Origin: CAYSUS01 sp964434165
GTDB lineage: Bacteria; Planctomycetota; Planctomycetia; Pirellulales; Thermoguttaceae
Assembly (NCBI GenBank): GCA_964434165.1
Contig: CAYSUS010000033.1
Coordinates: 7,079-71,078 of the forward strand
DNA length: 64,000 nucleotides
Direction of reading: 5' to 3'
The translations under genes and the position numbers were made by a program. Below the pieces are notes generated by a model. That model saw only the letters and a program-made list of their open reading frames with translations. It ran no database searches and was not told where the DNA came from. Positions 46,250-54,966 of the stretch are shown here, piece by piece (within the stretch, counting starts at the first letter, position 1; each line of letters begins with the position of its first letter).

Positions 46250-47063
46250 CGGCCTTCTCCGCTTGGGGCGCGTCGATCGCCACCTTCTTCAAGTCGAGGA
46301 TTCCCACGGCCTCATCGCCCGCCAGGAACATGCGCTGGCCGATCCCGCGGGTCGGCGCGCCTTCGCCCCCCTCCCACTCCGTGCGGCGTCCCAGGCGAAG
46401 CTGCTCGTCGGCGTGGGCGTGCGATCCGGCGTAGATCGCTGGGAAGTACACCTCGCCGTCCAGGCCGCCGCGCACGACCAATCGCGCGCTGCGCCACAAC
46501 AGGTCGCGAGGGCGGATCGGATCGCGGAACTCGATCGACTCGACCCGCTCGACCGGAATCCAGTAGAACTTGCCGTTGGCGGTCAGCACCTCGAAGAGCG
46601 ACGCGGTCAGATCGTCGAGGTCGCGGACGTCGTCCACGGGGCGGTCGTTGACCGTGCCGGAGACGTGGGGCCGGTCCCCCTCGGCCCGGGCAAGCATCTC
46701 AGCGGCCTCGGCGAGCTGTCCCTCGCGCACCCGGATCGAGGCCTCCAGGTGGAGCCGATGCCGCGCCGATGGAGATTCCAGGAACTCGGGGAGGTGGCCT
46801 TCGCTATAGAACTGCTGCCGCGCCTGCTCCGCCCGGACGAGGTGTCGCAGAAGGCCCGCGCCCAGGGCGGCTTGCGGATCTTGATGCCCCACGAGGTCGA
46901 GTTGCTTGTCGGCCCGTTCCCACTGGCCGGCGAAGCAGAGCAGCTCGGCGAGGAAGCCGCGGCGGTTGATGTCCGTGGGGTGGTGCTTGACTTCCTCGGT
47001 GGCCGCGGCGATCGCCTCGTCGAGTTGCCCGGCCTGATAGAGCTCCGACGCGCTGGCAGTCAT
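46230..47063 (-). CDS. tagJ: T6SS accessory protein TagJ (ImpE)
   Basis: A 277-residue ImpE-family protein. The N-terminal half has tetratricopeptide-like helices (ELYQAGQLDEAIAA, RGFLAELLCFAGQW), and the second half has the ImpE beta domain (YWIPVERVESIEF, RPRDLLWRSARL, EVYFPAIYAGS, LRLGRRTEW). TagJ binds TssB and modulates ClpV-driven sheath disassembly in systems that carry it (family knowledge). It follows tssC2 by 22 bases and overlaps tssE, so it belongs to the operon. Its presence fits the T6SS lineages with an ImpE. Confidence 0.88.
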   Translation of the reverse strand: MTASASELYQAGQLDEAIAAATEEVKHHPTDINRRGFLAELLCFAGQWERADKQLDLVGHQDPQAALGAGLLRHLVRAEQARQQFYSEGHLPEFLESPSARHRLHLEASIRVREGQLAEAAEMLARAEGDRPHVSGTVNDRPVDDVRDLDDLTASLFEVLTANGKFYWIPVERVESIEFRDPIRPRDLLWRSARLVVRGGLDGEVYFPAIYAGSHAHADEQLRLGRRTEWEGGEGAPTRGIGQRMFLAGDEAVGILDLKKVAIDAPQAEKADGPGAT

Positions 47064-47085
47064 GGGGTGGCCTTTCGATGGACGA

Positions 47086-48660
47086 TTACGAGGGTTGCGC
47101 CGGGGCGAGCACGGTGGTCACGCGGACCGTCGTGGACAGCTCCTCCAACTGGAAGTGCGGCCACAGGTGGGCCACGCACAGGTAACTGCCCGGCTTGTCC
47201 GGGTGTTCGCGGACCTGGACCCTGGCCTCGCGGAGCGGATACTGGGCCTTGACCTCCGGGCGCGCCTCCGGGTCGCTGGTCACGTAGCGCTTCAGCCACC
47301 GGCTCAGCAGGTCTTCGACCTGCGGGGCCTCGCTGAAGGCCCCGATCTTGTCCCGGGCCGCGACCTTCAAGTAGTGCGCGAACCGGGAGACGCAGAGTAT
47401 GTACTGCAACATCGCCGACATGCGGGCGTTCATCGTGGCACCCCGTTCGTCGTACCGCCTTGGCTTCTGCACGGAGCTGTTGGAGTAGAAGGCGCAGCGA
47501 TCGCTCCCGGCGCACTGGCAGAGCGGGATGAAGCCGAGCTCGCTGATCGCTTTTTCCTGCAGGTCGGTGATCACCACGTCGGTGGACGCCTTGGGCGCCA
47601 GAGGCTCCGTCTCCGTGGCGAAATGGTGCACGGCCAGCCCCGGCACCAGGCCGCCGGCCTCCTCGCCGGCATGCACGCCGCGGATGTCGGCGGGCCAGCC
47701 GGTGCGGTCGATCGCCTGGACGACGACGCTGCCCAGGGCGAACGCCGCGTTGCCCCACAGGTAGTGGCCGACACCGCCGCTGGCCTCCTCGCGGAACAGG
47801 AAGCCGTCGGTCCGTGTCCCGTCGTCCGCGTAGGGCTCGCGGAGGAGGATTCTCGGCAGCGTCAAGCCCACGAACCGCGCGTCCTCGGTCTCTCGGAAGG
47901 CCCGCCACTTCAGGTACTCCACGCGATCGAAGGTGCTGGCCAAGTCCAGGGGGCGCTGCAGGTCGGCGAAGTCCTCCAGTTCGAACATCGACGGATGGAC
48001 CGAGGCCACGAACGGCGCGAACGCCGCCGCGGCCACGTGCGAAACGGCCGCCAGGGTCGCGACGTCGTCCACGGGATGGTCGGCATTGGGACGGGGGCGG
48101 ATCGCGTAGTCGCCGATCAGAAGGCCGAAAGGCTCCCCGCCGGGGGTGCCGAACTCCTCGCTGTAGATCTTCCGGAAGAAGTGGCTCTGGTCGAACTCGA
48201 TGGCCCTTTCCAGGTCGCGGGCCAGCTCCTTCCACGAGAGGTTCAAGACGCGAATCTTGAGATTCTCGACCCCGTCGGCGCGATCGACGAGCATCTCGAG
48301 CCCGCGCCACGAGGCCTCCATCTCCTGAAATCGGGGGTGATGGAGGATCGCGTTGAGCTGGTCGTTGAGCAACTCGTCGAGCCGTGCGACGTCGCGGGCC
48401 ATGGCCGACAGCACATCCTCGTTGCTCCATCGCCTGCCCGGCGGGACGACGCTCGCGACGTACGCGCGGAGCATTTCGTCGGGGGTTCGGGCGCGGAGGA
48501 AACGATCGAGTCTCGAGGGCGGCGCGGGTCGCTCCGCGCGCGTCGCCTCGACCGCGGCGTCGATCAGCGAGGCCGCGCGCTGGACCTTCGGCTCGGCCTC
48601 GGCGGCCGTCGCGTCCGGGCCCGGCCCGTGGCCCCTGTGTTGATCGGCGGCGGGTTGCAT
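47086..48660 (-). CDS. Second T6SS sheath large subunit paralogue (TssC2)
   Basis: A 524-residue TssC-family protein, the second of two adjacent copies. The conserved core shows FQEMEASWRGLEMLV, ARDLERAIEFDQSHFF, EEFGTPGGEPFGLLIGDY and SRFAHYLKVAARDKIG, closely parallel to tssC1 but clearly diverged. An N-terminal extension of about 60 residues (rich in Ala and Glu, with RLDRFLRARTPDEMLR) is absent from tssC1. ATG at 48660 has GAGG upstream. It may build a distinct or mixed sheath, or cap one end; its function relative to TssC1 is unknown. Confidence 0.88.
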   Translation of the reverse strand: MQPAADQHRGHGPGPDATAAEAEPKVQRAASLIDAAVEATRAERPAPPSRLDRFLRARTPDEMLRAYVASVVPPGRRWSNEDVLSAMARDVARLDELLNDQLNAILHHPRFQEMEASWRGLEMLVDRADGVENLKIRVLNLSWKELARDLERAIEFDQSHFFRKIYSEEFGTPGGEPFGLLIGDYAIRPRPNADHPVDDVATLAAVSHVAAAAFAPFVASVHPSMFELEDFADLQRPLDLASTFDRVEYLKWRAFRETEDARFVGLTLPRILLREPYADDGTRTDGFLFREEASGGVGHYLWGNAAFALGSVVVQAIDRTGWPADIRGVHAGEEAGGLVPGLAVHHFATETEPLAPKASTDVVITDLQEKAISELGFIPLCQCAGSDRCAFYSNSSVQKPRRYDERGATMNARMSAMLQYILCVSRFAHYLKVAARDKIGAFSEAPQVEDLLSRWLKRYVTSDPEARPEVKAQYPLREARVQVREHPDKPGSYLCVAHLWPHFQLEELSTTVRVTTVLAPAQPS

Positions 48661-48695
48661 CGAGGCGATCTCTTCCTCTCCGGCGAGGCCGACGG

Positions 48696-50195
48696 CTACT
48701 TGGCCTGCTGCGGGATTCGCGCCACCAGACGCATCGAGGCGGTCAATTCCTCCAACTGGAGCCAGGGGCGCAGCCAGGCCACGGCGTTGTAGCTGCCCGG
48801 CTGCCCGGGGATCTCGCGGACCTCGATCTTCGCCTCGCGCAGCGGGTACCGCGCCTTGACTTCCGGGCTGGGCTTGGGGTCGGCGCTGACGTAGTTGGTG
48901 ATCCAGCGGTGCAGCCAGGCCTGGCAGTCGTCCACTTCCATGAAGGAGCCGATCTTGTCGCGGCCGATGACCTTCAGGTAGTGGGCGAACCGCGAGGTCG
49001 CCATGAGGTACGGCAGGCGCGCCGAGATCGCCGCGTTGGCGGTGGCCTCGGGCCGATCGTACTTCTTGGGCTTCTGCGTGGTCTGCGCCCCGAAGAACAC
49101 GGAGTAGTCCGTGTTCTTGTAATGGCACAGGGGGAGGAAGCCGAGCTTGCTCAGCTCGGCCTCGCGCCGCTCGGTGATGGCGATCTCCGTGGGGCACTTC
49201 AGGTCCAGGTCGCCGTCGTCGCTGACGAAGATGTGCGACGGGAGGCCCTCGACCTTGCCGCCCCCCTCGGCCCCGCGGATCGTGGTGCAGAACCCGGTCT
49301 TGGCGAAGGCGTCGGTAAGCCGGGCGCCGAGCACGTAGGCCGCGTTCATCCAGCAGTACTGGTCGTGGGGAACGACCTTGGACCGTCCCTGATCATCGAG
49401 CTCGACCTCTTCGAAATCGAACTCCTCAACGGGGCGCGTCTGCGATCCATAAGGCAATCGCGACAGCACGCGCGGCATGGTCAGCACGCAGAATCGCGAG
49501 TCCTCGGAATCGCGGAAGCCTCGCCACTTGGTGTACTCCGCCGATTCGAAGATCTTCTCCAGGTCCCGGGGCTTGGACAACTCGGTGAAGCCGTCGAACC
49601 CGAACAGCGCCGGCGCGGCCGCGGAGATGAACGGGCAGAACGAAGCCGCCGCTACGTTGGACATCTTCGCGAGCAGGTCGATGTCCTCCGGGTGGCTGGT
49701 GAACTCGTAATCGCCGATCAACGCGCCGTACGGCTCGCCGCCGGGCGTGCCGAACTCGTTCTCGTAGAGCTTCTTGAACGTCTGGCTCTGGTCGAACTCG
49801 ACCGCCCGGTCGAGGTCCTTGAACAGCTCCCGCTTGCCGACGTTGAACACTTTGAGCTTCAGTTGGGAGCTGGTCTCGCTGTTCATTACCAGGTGATGCA
49901 GGCCGCGCCACGAGCCCTCGAGCTTCTGGAATTTGGGGTTGTGCATGATCGCGGCCAGTTGCCTGGAGACGGCGGCGTCGATGGCCCGGATCCCGGCGTT
50001 GACGGTGCGCGCCACGTCCTTCTGCCACGTGAACGTCCCCTTGAGGGCCTCCTCAGTCAACGTGCGGATCAGCTCCTGGGCCCGCGACTCCTCGGTGGCC
50101 TTGGTCGCCTTAATGGCCTGATCGAGAATGCTCTCTCCCGCGGCAGTCGTTTTGGCCGGCGCGGACTGAGCCTCCTGTTGGGGGTCGGTGCTCAT
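48696..50195 (-). CDS. tssC: T6SS sheath large subunit TssC
   Basis: A 499-residue TssC (VipB), the larger sheath protein that polymerises with TssB around the Hcp tube. Diagnostic segments are NPKFQKLEGSWRGLHHLV, FKDLDRAVEFDQSQTF, EFGTPGGEPYGALIGDYEF and SRFAHYLKVIGRDKIGSF. The start ATG overlaps the tssB stop by one base (TGATG), so the two are translationally coupled; a GTG one codon upstream is an alternative. Tandem tssB-tssC order is universal in T6SS loci. Confidence 0.95.
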   Translation of the reverse strand: MSTDPQQEAQSAPAKTTAAGESILDQAIKATKATEESRAQELIRTLTEEALKGTFTWQKDVARTVNAGIRAIDAAVSRQLAAIMHNPKFQKLEGSWRGLHHLVMNSETSSQLKLKVFNVGKRELFKDLDRAVEFDQSQTFKKLYENEFGTPGGEPYGALIGDYEFTSHPEDIDLLAKMSNVAAASFCPFISAAAPALFGFDGFTELSKPRDLEKIFESAEYTKWRGFRDSEDSRFCVLTMPRVLSRLPYGSQTRPVEEFDFEEVELDDQGRSKVVPHDQYCWMNAAYVLGARLTDAFAKTGFCTTIRGAEGGGKVEGLPSHIFVSDDGDLDLKCPTEIAITERREAELSKLGFLPLCHYKNTDYSVFFGAQTTQKPKKYDRPEATANAAISARLPYLMATSRFAHYLKVIGRDKIGSFMEVDDCQAWLHRWITNYVSADPKPSPEVKARYPLREAKIEVREIPGQPGSYNAVAWLRPWLQLEELTASMRLVARIPQQAK

Positions 50196-50716
50196 CACTT
50201 ATCCTCCTCGCTGCTGGGGGCGGAGATGCCCAGTTCGCTGGAAAGCTTGTTCAGGTCGTCCGTGTTCTCCAGGACCTTCTCCAGGACGGCCTCCAGCTCC
50301 TCGGAGCGATCGACCTTGGTGATCAGGTCGCGGAGCTTGTCGCGGGTCGCCAGGAGCTTGCGGAGCGGCTCGACCTGCGCGGCCACCCTGGCCGGCTCGA
50401 AGTCGTCCAGCGAGCGGAACTTGAGCTCGACCGCCATCTCGCTGCCGTCGCCCGCAAGCGTGTTCTCCACGCGGAGGTTCAGGCCCGGGGTCATCCGCTC
50501 CATGACCTGGTTGAAGTTGTCGCGGTCGATCTGCACGAACTTGCGGTCCTTCAGCGGCTTGAGGGGCTCGGTCGGGTCGCCCGAGAAGTCCCCCAGCACG
50601 CCGACCACGAACGGCAGCTCCTTCTGGACCACGGCGCCTTCGGTCTCGACGTCATAGGTGATGTGGACGCGCGGCTTGCGAACTCGCTTGAGTTTCTCGT
50701 GTACGCTCTCGGCCAT
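50195..50716 (-). CDS. tssB: T6SS sheath small subunit TssB
   Basis: A 173-residue TssB (VipA), the small sheath protein. The family head SVHEKLKRVRKPRVHITYDVETEG is followed by LPFVVGVLGDFSG, and then RDNFNQVMERMTPGL and SLDDFEPARVAAQVEPL; the C-terminal helix binds TssC and provides the ClpV-accessible end. It is the first gene of the sheath pair, about 106 bases after tssA, with its stop overlapping the tssC start. Confidence 0.95.
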   Translation of the reverse strand: MAESVHEKLKRVRKPRVHITYDVETEGAVVQKELPFVVGVLGDFSGDPTEPLKPLKDRKFVQIDRDNFNQVMERMTPGLNLRVENTLAGDGSEMAVELKFRSLDDFEPARVAAQVEPLRKLLATRDKLRDLITKVDRSEELEAVLEKVLENTDDLNKLSSELGISAPSSEEDK

Positions 50717-50822
50717 GGTCGATCGCCTCCAGGTATTGGAAGGGGGTGGTGAACGGTCCGGGGGTCGGTTCGCCCGGGCTTCATCCCGCCTCGAGGAAGG
50801 GGCAAACCCGGCATGCCTCGTC

Positions 50823-51959
50823 TCAGTAGTCCTCCGAGGACGGCGGCTGGATCCCCACCAGCCGGAACAACTGGTCGCGCGACGACTGGTCGGGGAGGAT
50901 CTCCGTGAGCAGGTCGGGCAGGGGCATACGCCCCCAGCGCACCGCCTGTTCCAGGGCGTAGGAGACCGGCGAGTGCGGCTCGGTCCGCTTGAAGAACTCG
51001 GCCAGTTGGAGCAGGGACTGGAAGGCCTGCTCGCGGGTCTCCACGCGGGTGCGCGTCACGTCTCGCTCCTCCCCGTCGATGGCCATGATCGCCCCGCCGT
51101 CCTCCGACTCGGCCTCTTCCTCCCCGAGGGCGGCCAGCGCGGCCTCCGCGAAGGTCTCGAAATGCTCGATGCACTCGCGCAGCGCGTTGCGGATGTTCGA
51201 GGAGGGCGGCGAGAGCGGGTAGCCGTCCTCGCCTTTGCCGCAGCGCTCGTCGAGCAGATCGGAGAGCGCCTCGAACTCCTCGCGGGCCGCCCTCAGGTCC
51301 TCGTAGGTCTCGCGGAGCAGCTCCGGCGGGGTCTCCGCCACGGCGGTGCGGAACATGGCCAGACTGACGGCACCCTGGGCGACCCGCTCCTCGCGCTTGC
51401 TGGTGTCCTCGATCCGCTCCAGCTCCAGCGCGCGGCGGTAGTCGGCGATGGTCATCGGACGGTAGCTCGAATCGACGGTCACCGGGACGCTGAAGATCGG
51501 CGCGATCAGCACCCCCTCGGCTTCCTCGCCGTTCAGGCCCGCCAATGGCGCCACCCGCGTGGCCATCCCGTCTTCGTCCGGCATGGGGTGGAGGTGGTCC
51601 CAGTAGCGCTCGACCAGCCCGCGGATCACTCGGAGCCCGTCCCGCAAGCCCGCGTACCCGTGCTCCCGCAGGAGGGCTTCGGTGAGCCACGCGCAGAGCT
51701 CGAGGTCCTTGGACCGCTCGGCGAGGATGGACGGGGCGAGGTCGAGCACCGGCCGCCAGTTCGGGCTCTCCCCCTGGACGCCTTCCTCGTCGTCCCAAAC
51801 GACGCTTCGCTCAGCAGCGCGGGCCGCCTCGCGCGCGTCCTTGACCTGGAAGAAGACCGACGTGGGCGAGATGTCGTCGCGGAGGCGCTCGCCGCCGGGG
51901 CTGTCCCCCTCGATTTCCGTAAGAAGCGCGCCCAGGTCGATTGTGTCAGGCGAACCCAT
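50823..51959 (-). CDS. tssA: T6SS protein TssA
   Basis: A 378-residue TssA (ImpA). The ImpA_N domain is visible: PNWRPVLDLAPSILAERSKDLELCAWL, HGYAGLRDGLRVI, and YWDHLHPMPDEDG. The C-terminal part is helical and ends LFRLVGIQPPSSEDY. TssA coordinates tube and sheath polymerisation (family knowledge). ATG at 51959 is taken as start (MGSPDTIDLG), 30 bases after the sigma factor stop; an upstream Met four codons away is possible. It is in the same transcription unit as the sigma factor by spacing. Confidence 0.88.
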   Translation of the reverse strand: MGSPDTIDLGALLTEIEGDSPGGERLRDDISPTSVFFQVKDAREAARAAERSVVWDDEEGVQGESPNWRPVLDLAPSILAERSKDLELCAWLTEALLREHGYAGLRDGLRVIRGLVERYWDHLHPMPDEDGMATRVAPLAGLNGEEAEGVLIAPIFSVPVTVDSSYRPMTIADYRRALELERIEDTSKREERVAQGAVSLAMFRTAVAETPPELLRETYEDLRAAREEFEALSDLLDERCGKGEDGYPLSPPSSNIRNALRECIEHFETFAEAALAALGEEEAESEDGGAIMAIDGEERDVTRTRVETREQAFQSLLQLAEFFKRTEPHSPVSYALEQAVRWGRMPLPDLLTEILPDQSSRDQLFRLVGIQPPSSEDY

Positions 51960-51989
51960 AAGACGCATCACCTCCGAGACATGGCTTCC

Positions 51990-52667
51990 CTAGATGGCCG
52001 TTCTCTCGATGCTCATCGAACGCGCCAGACGCCTCAGCGTACGGCTGTGCAGCCGGCTTGCCCAGGACCGGCTCACGCCCAGCCGTTTCCCGGCTTCCTG
52101 AAGCGACAGACCCTCGAAGTACGTAGCGCGGATCAGCATCCGCGCGTCGTGCGGGAGATCCTCGATCGCCGTGGCGAGCCGTGAGCACAGCTCCCGCATG
52201 CATGCCGCCACCGAGGGCTCAGGGGCCGGGTCGGCGGGGTCGGCGCTGGCGCCCTGGATTCCGCCGAGTGCCAGATGCACGACGGCCAGGGCCTCGGTGA
52301 CGTCGCGGAACCAGCCGCTTTCCGATTCCCGCGACCGCACGCCGGGCGACTCGCCCTCGGACTGGAGCACGTCGGCGGCCAGTCGTCGGAAGCGAAGCCG
52401 TCGGTATTCGGCGCGGCTGGCCCAGGTGAGCTTCGACAGCCCGTCGTAGATCGCCCCGCGAATGCGATAGTAGGCGTACGTGGAAAACCTGGCGCCCTTG
52501 CTTTCGTCGAAGTCGCGAACCGCCTCGAGCAATCCAACCTGGCCGTACCCAACCAGATCGTCCAGGTCCAGGGACGAGAAGCTCGCGTGGACCTTTCGCG
52601 CCAGGGAGTGGACCATGCCCTGGCACTGGTGAATCCGCTGCTGGACGATGGGCGTGGCGGTGGTCAC
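51990..52667 (-). CDS. Sigma-70 family RNA polymerase sigma factor in the T6SS operon
   Basis: A 225-residue sigma factor. Region 2 is clear: SLDLDDLVGYGQVGLLEAV, DFDESKGARFSTYAYYRI and GAIYDGLSK. Region 4 is a helix-turn-helix near the end (LSLQEAGKRLGVSRSWASR LH). A GTG start at 52667 overlaps the stop of the preceding gene by four bases (GTGA). Sequence resembles FliA/alternative sigmas rather than ECF (has R2 of the FSTYAYYRI type). Position directly upstream of tssA suggests it regulates this T6SS (inference). Confidence 0.85.
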   Translation of the reverse strand: MTTATPIVQQRIHQCQGMVHSLARKVHASFSSLDLDDLVGYGQVGLLEAVRDFDESKGARFSTYAYYRIRGAIYDGLSKLTWASRAEYRRLRFRRLAADVLQSEGESPGVRSRESESGWFRDVTEALAVVHLALGGIQGASADPADPAPEPSVAACMRELCSRLATAIEDLPHDARMLIRATYFEGLSLQEAGKRLGVSRSWASRLHSRTLRRLARSMSIERTAI

Positions 52668-53047
52668 GGCTTCGCCCCCCGGAGGTCCTTCCACAAGGCC
52701 TCGACGCGGCCCCGTGCCTTCGGGTCGTCGCACAATTCCGAGGCCACATTCTCAGCCACCTCGCCCCACTGCGACTCCGTTCCGCCAAACTGGGTGCGCA
52801 ACACCGCCTCCGCCATTTCCCGAGCGACCTGTTCCAGGGGAGCGGAGTCGTCCGGATACCGTGCCGCCACTTGGGCGAGGCACTGGAGGATTCGGCGATT
52901 GTCTTCGGGGGTGGGCTCGCCAGAGCCGAGGGTCTCGCGCAGCACGCGGTCCAACAGGGCGCGGTCGGGTGGGGTGCCCTCCTCCGCAGAACGGTAGGAG
53001 GCAGGCCTCTCGCCGAAGCTACGCTGGGGATCGGAGCCGGGAACCAC
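52664..53047 (-). CDS. Small unknown protein upstream of the sigma factor
   Basis: A 127-residue protein of unknown function, rich in Glu, Arg and Ala and mostly helical; no membrane segment or recognised motif. The GTG start at 53047 is chosen because GGAGGG lies seven bases upstream. Its stop overlaps the sigma factor start (GTGA), so it is coupled to the sigma gene; an anti-sigma or partner role is possible but not shown. Confidence 0.6.
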   Translation of the reverse strand: MVPGSDPQRSFGERPASYRSAEEGTPPDRALLDRVLRETLGSGEPTPEDNRRILQCLAQVAARYPDDSAPLEQVAREMAEAVLRTQFGGTESQWGEVAENVASELCDDPKARGRVEALWKDLRGAKP

Positions 53048-53353
53048 GCAAGTCCCTCCATGCTTCAAAACGCTCGCGCCCACAAGCCGACACCCGTGGT
53101 TGGGAAGCCGCCAACGGGCCCACACGAACGGATACACCAGATGAGGCACGAACCTGCGACAAAATGCCCTGCGAAGGGCATCCTGGCATCTCCTACCCTG
53201 CGCCGGGTGATTCTACGTGCCCCGAAGTGGCCTGTCTAGCAGCCGCCCCTCCCAGGAAGGGGCGGATAAAACGCAACCCGTCTTTGTGCCACTAATGGGT
53301 GGTGCGGAATGCATTTCGGACTGCCACCCGGATTCGGCTTCCGACGCCTGGCC
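53048..53353. other. Intergenic region between tssM and the sigma-factor pair
   Basis: 306 bases, downstream of tssM and upstream of the small ORF. Two perfect hairpins are present: TGCCCT-GCGA-AGGGCA (53165-53180) and CCGCCCCT...AGGGGCGG (53243-53265). No promoter pair was convincing, though the sigma-factor operon should start here. No other gene seen. Confidence 0.5.
53243..53265 (-). terminator. Strong hairpin downstream of tssM
   Basis: CCGCCCCT and AGGGGCGG form a perfect 8-base GC-rich stem with a seven-base loop about 90 bases after the tssM stop (minus strand). No long T tract follows in that direction, so it is a weak candidate terminator. Confidence 0.4.
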
Positions 53354-54940
53354 CTACAGGAACCACTTCCCTGCGATGAGGCCGCCCAGCGCGATCAGAA
53401 GCACGGTGTCGAGCATCAGGCCTGCCTGGGCGAGGCGGCGGTGGCGGAGGTCCTCGCCGAGCGCTTCGTCGGTCCACTCCAACTCTTCCTGCTGCTCGGG
53501 CAGCTTGTCGAGCACGCCGCGTACGAACGCCTGACGGTCTTCGGTGGGACCGGTCGCCGCGAAGTAGCAGCCGCCGAAGAGCATCGCCGCGTCGGTCCGC
53601 TCGTCCGGGCAGCTATAGCCCGCCACAAGGATGTTCTCCAGGCGGCGCTTGAAGTGGCGACGGATCTGGCACAACAGGGCGTACAGCTTGGTGTTGCCCG
53701 GTTTGGCCAGGGCCTGCGGCTCGCGGAACAGGGCGTACACCCAGTCTTCGAACGCCCCGCAGGCGTGGGACGCCAGGGCTTCCATGCGCTCCGCCAACGG
53801 CGGTTTCCACACGGGAAAGCCCCTCCCGAACCGCTGGGCCGTGGCGCGATCGCGGCCCACGCGTCGCACCAGTTCCTGGAAGCCGGGTTCCTGCTCCATA
53901 CCGCCGACCATCGCCGTGATCGGACAGCGGAGTTGCAGCCCCGACCTGGCCGTTTCCAGGTCGCGGCGCACGGCCCGCTGCACTTCGATTCCCTCGCGGG
54001 GCCCGCGCTTGATGAACGGGTAGGAGAGGACGGTCAGAATCCCGTTTACCGCACAGAAGGGCCGTCGGGCGCGGCGAAGCAACCCGCACACGTAACGCAA
54101 TCGCTGTTCCTGAAGCGAGGTCTCCGCGGGGCTCATCGCGATGGTTCGCTTCTCCGCCACGGCGGAAGGCTCCACTTCGCCCGGCGCCGCGCTTCCCACG
54201 ACCATCGTTCCGCGGATGTCGGGGCTGGGAGCGGGGCCTTCCGCCGATGGGGAACCGCCCCCGGAGGGGACTTCGCCGGCGACGATGGTCCCTCGGATTC
54301 CCAGGCCGCCCGCAGGGACGGGTATGGGCCCCGCCCTTTCCTGCCGCATCACCTCGCGGCCCAGCGCGTCGAGCTTGCTCAAGCACGATGCGTCGGTGGC
54401 GCACAGGAACACGCCGTCCGGGTTGGCATACCAGTGGAGCGCCGCGGGCCCCTCGGGGAATTCGCGGATTCGCAGGCTCAGGCGCGAGGCGTCGAACACG
54501 CCTTTCTCGCTCTCCGGGCTCGATGTCCCCAACACGAGGAACACCGGGACCTGCGCGAGGTCGATGTCGCAACGCGCCAACTCCTCGAGGCCCGCACGCC
54601 AGGCGTAGTCGATGTCGGGGAACAGGGACCTCTCCCCCTCCAGCCACAGGCGCAGCACCTGATACACCAGCCAGGGAATCAGCACCAGCAGGAGCGCGAT
54701 CGTCGCCAGGCGGATCGGCCGCACCCAGTAGTTCCACGGGGCGCGGTCGGCCGAGACGTAGAAGCCCACGAAGGCCGTGATCGTCGAGATCACGAGGAAC
54801 AGCGCCACCAACCAGGCGATGCGGGCGGGGAGGGACAGGCAAGCGAGTTTCCGCGCCGGCGAGAAGAACACCCGCGGAAGGTACATCAACGCCCGGATCG
54901 GGTACGTCAGGCTGTCGATGAGGCGGCGAATCCAGTTCAT
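53354..54940 (-). CDS. tssM: Short TssM/IcmF-like T6SS membrane protein
   Basis: A 528-residue membrane protein with the cytoplasmic part of TssM. Two N-terminal transmembrane segments (about 30-49 and 65-86) precede an ImcF-like domain: VPVFLVLGTSSPESEK where TssM has its P-loop (GxxGxGKT is not preserved), PFCAVNGILTVL and AFEDWVYALF. A C-terminal hydrophobic helix (about 505-527) ends the chain. Full TssM is about 1100-1200 residues with a large periplasmic domain, which is absent. ATG at 54940 is chosen. It follows tssL. Confidence 0.8.
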   Translation of the reverse strand: MNWIRRLIDSLTYPIRALMYLPRVFFSPARKLACLSLPARIAWLVALFLVISTITAFVGFYVSADRAPWNYWVRPIRLATIALLLVLIPWLVYQVLRLWLEGERSLFPDIDYAWRAGLEELARCDIDLAQVPVFLVLGTSSPESEKGVFDASRLSLRIREFPEGPAALHWYANPDGVFLCATDASCLSKLDALGREVMRQERAGPIPVPAGGLGIRGTIVAGEVPSGGGSPSAEGPAPSPDIRGTMVVGSAAPGEVEPSAVAEKRTIAMSPAETSLQEQRLRYVCGLLRRARRPFCAVNGILTVLSYPFIKRGPREGIEVQRAVRRDLETARSGLQLRCPITAMVGGMEQEPGFQELVRRVGRDRATAQRFGRGFPVWKPPLAERMEALASHACGAFEDWVYALFREPQALAKPGNTKLYALLCQIRRHFKRRLENILVAGYSCPDERTDAAMLFGGCYFAATGPTEDRQAFVRGVLDKLPEQQEELEWTDEALGEDLRHRRLAQAGLMLDTVLLIALGGLIAGKWFL

Positions 54941-54966
54941 CAACGGGCTCCCCCGACCGTGCTCGA

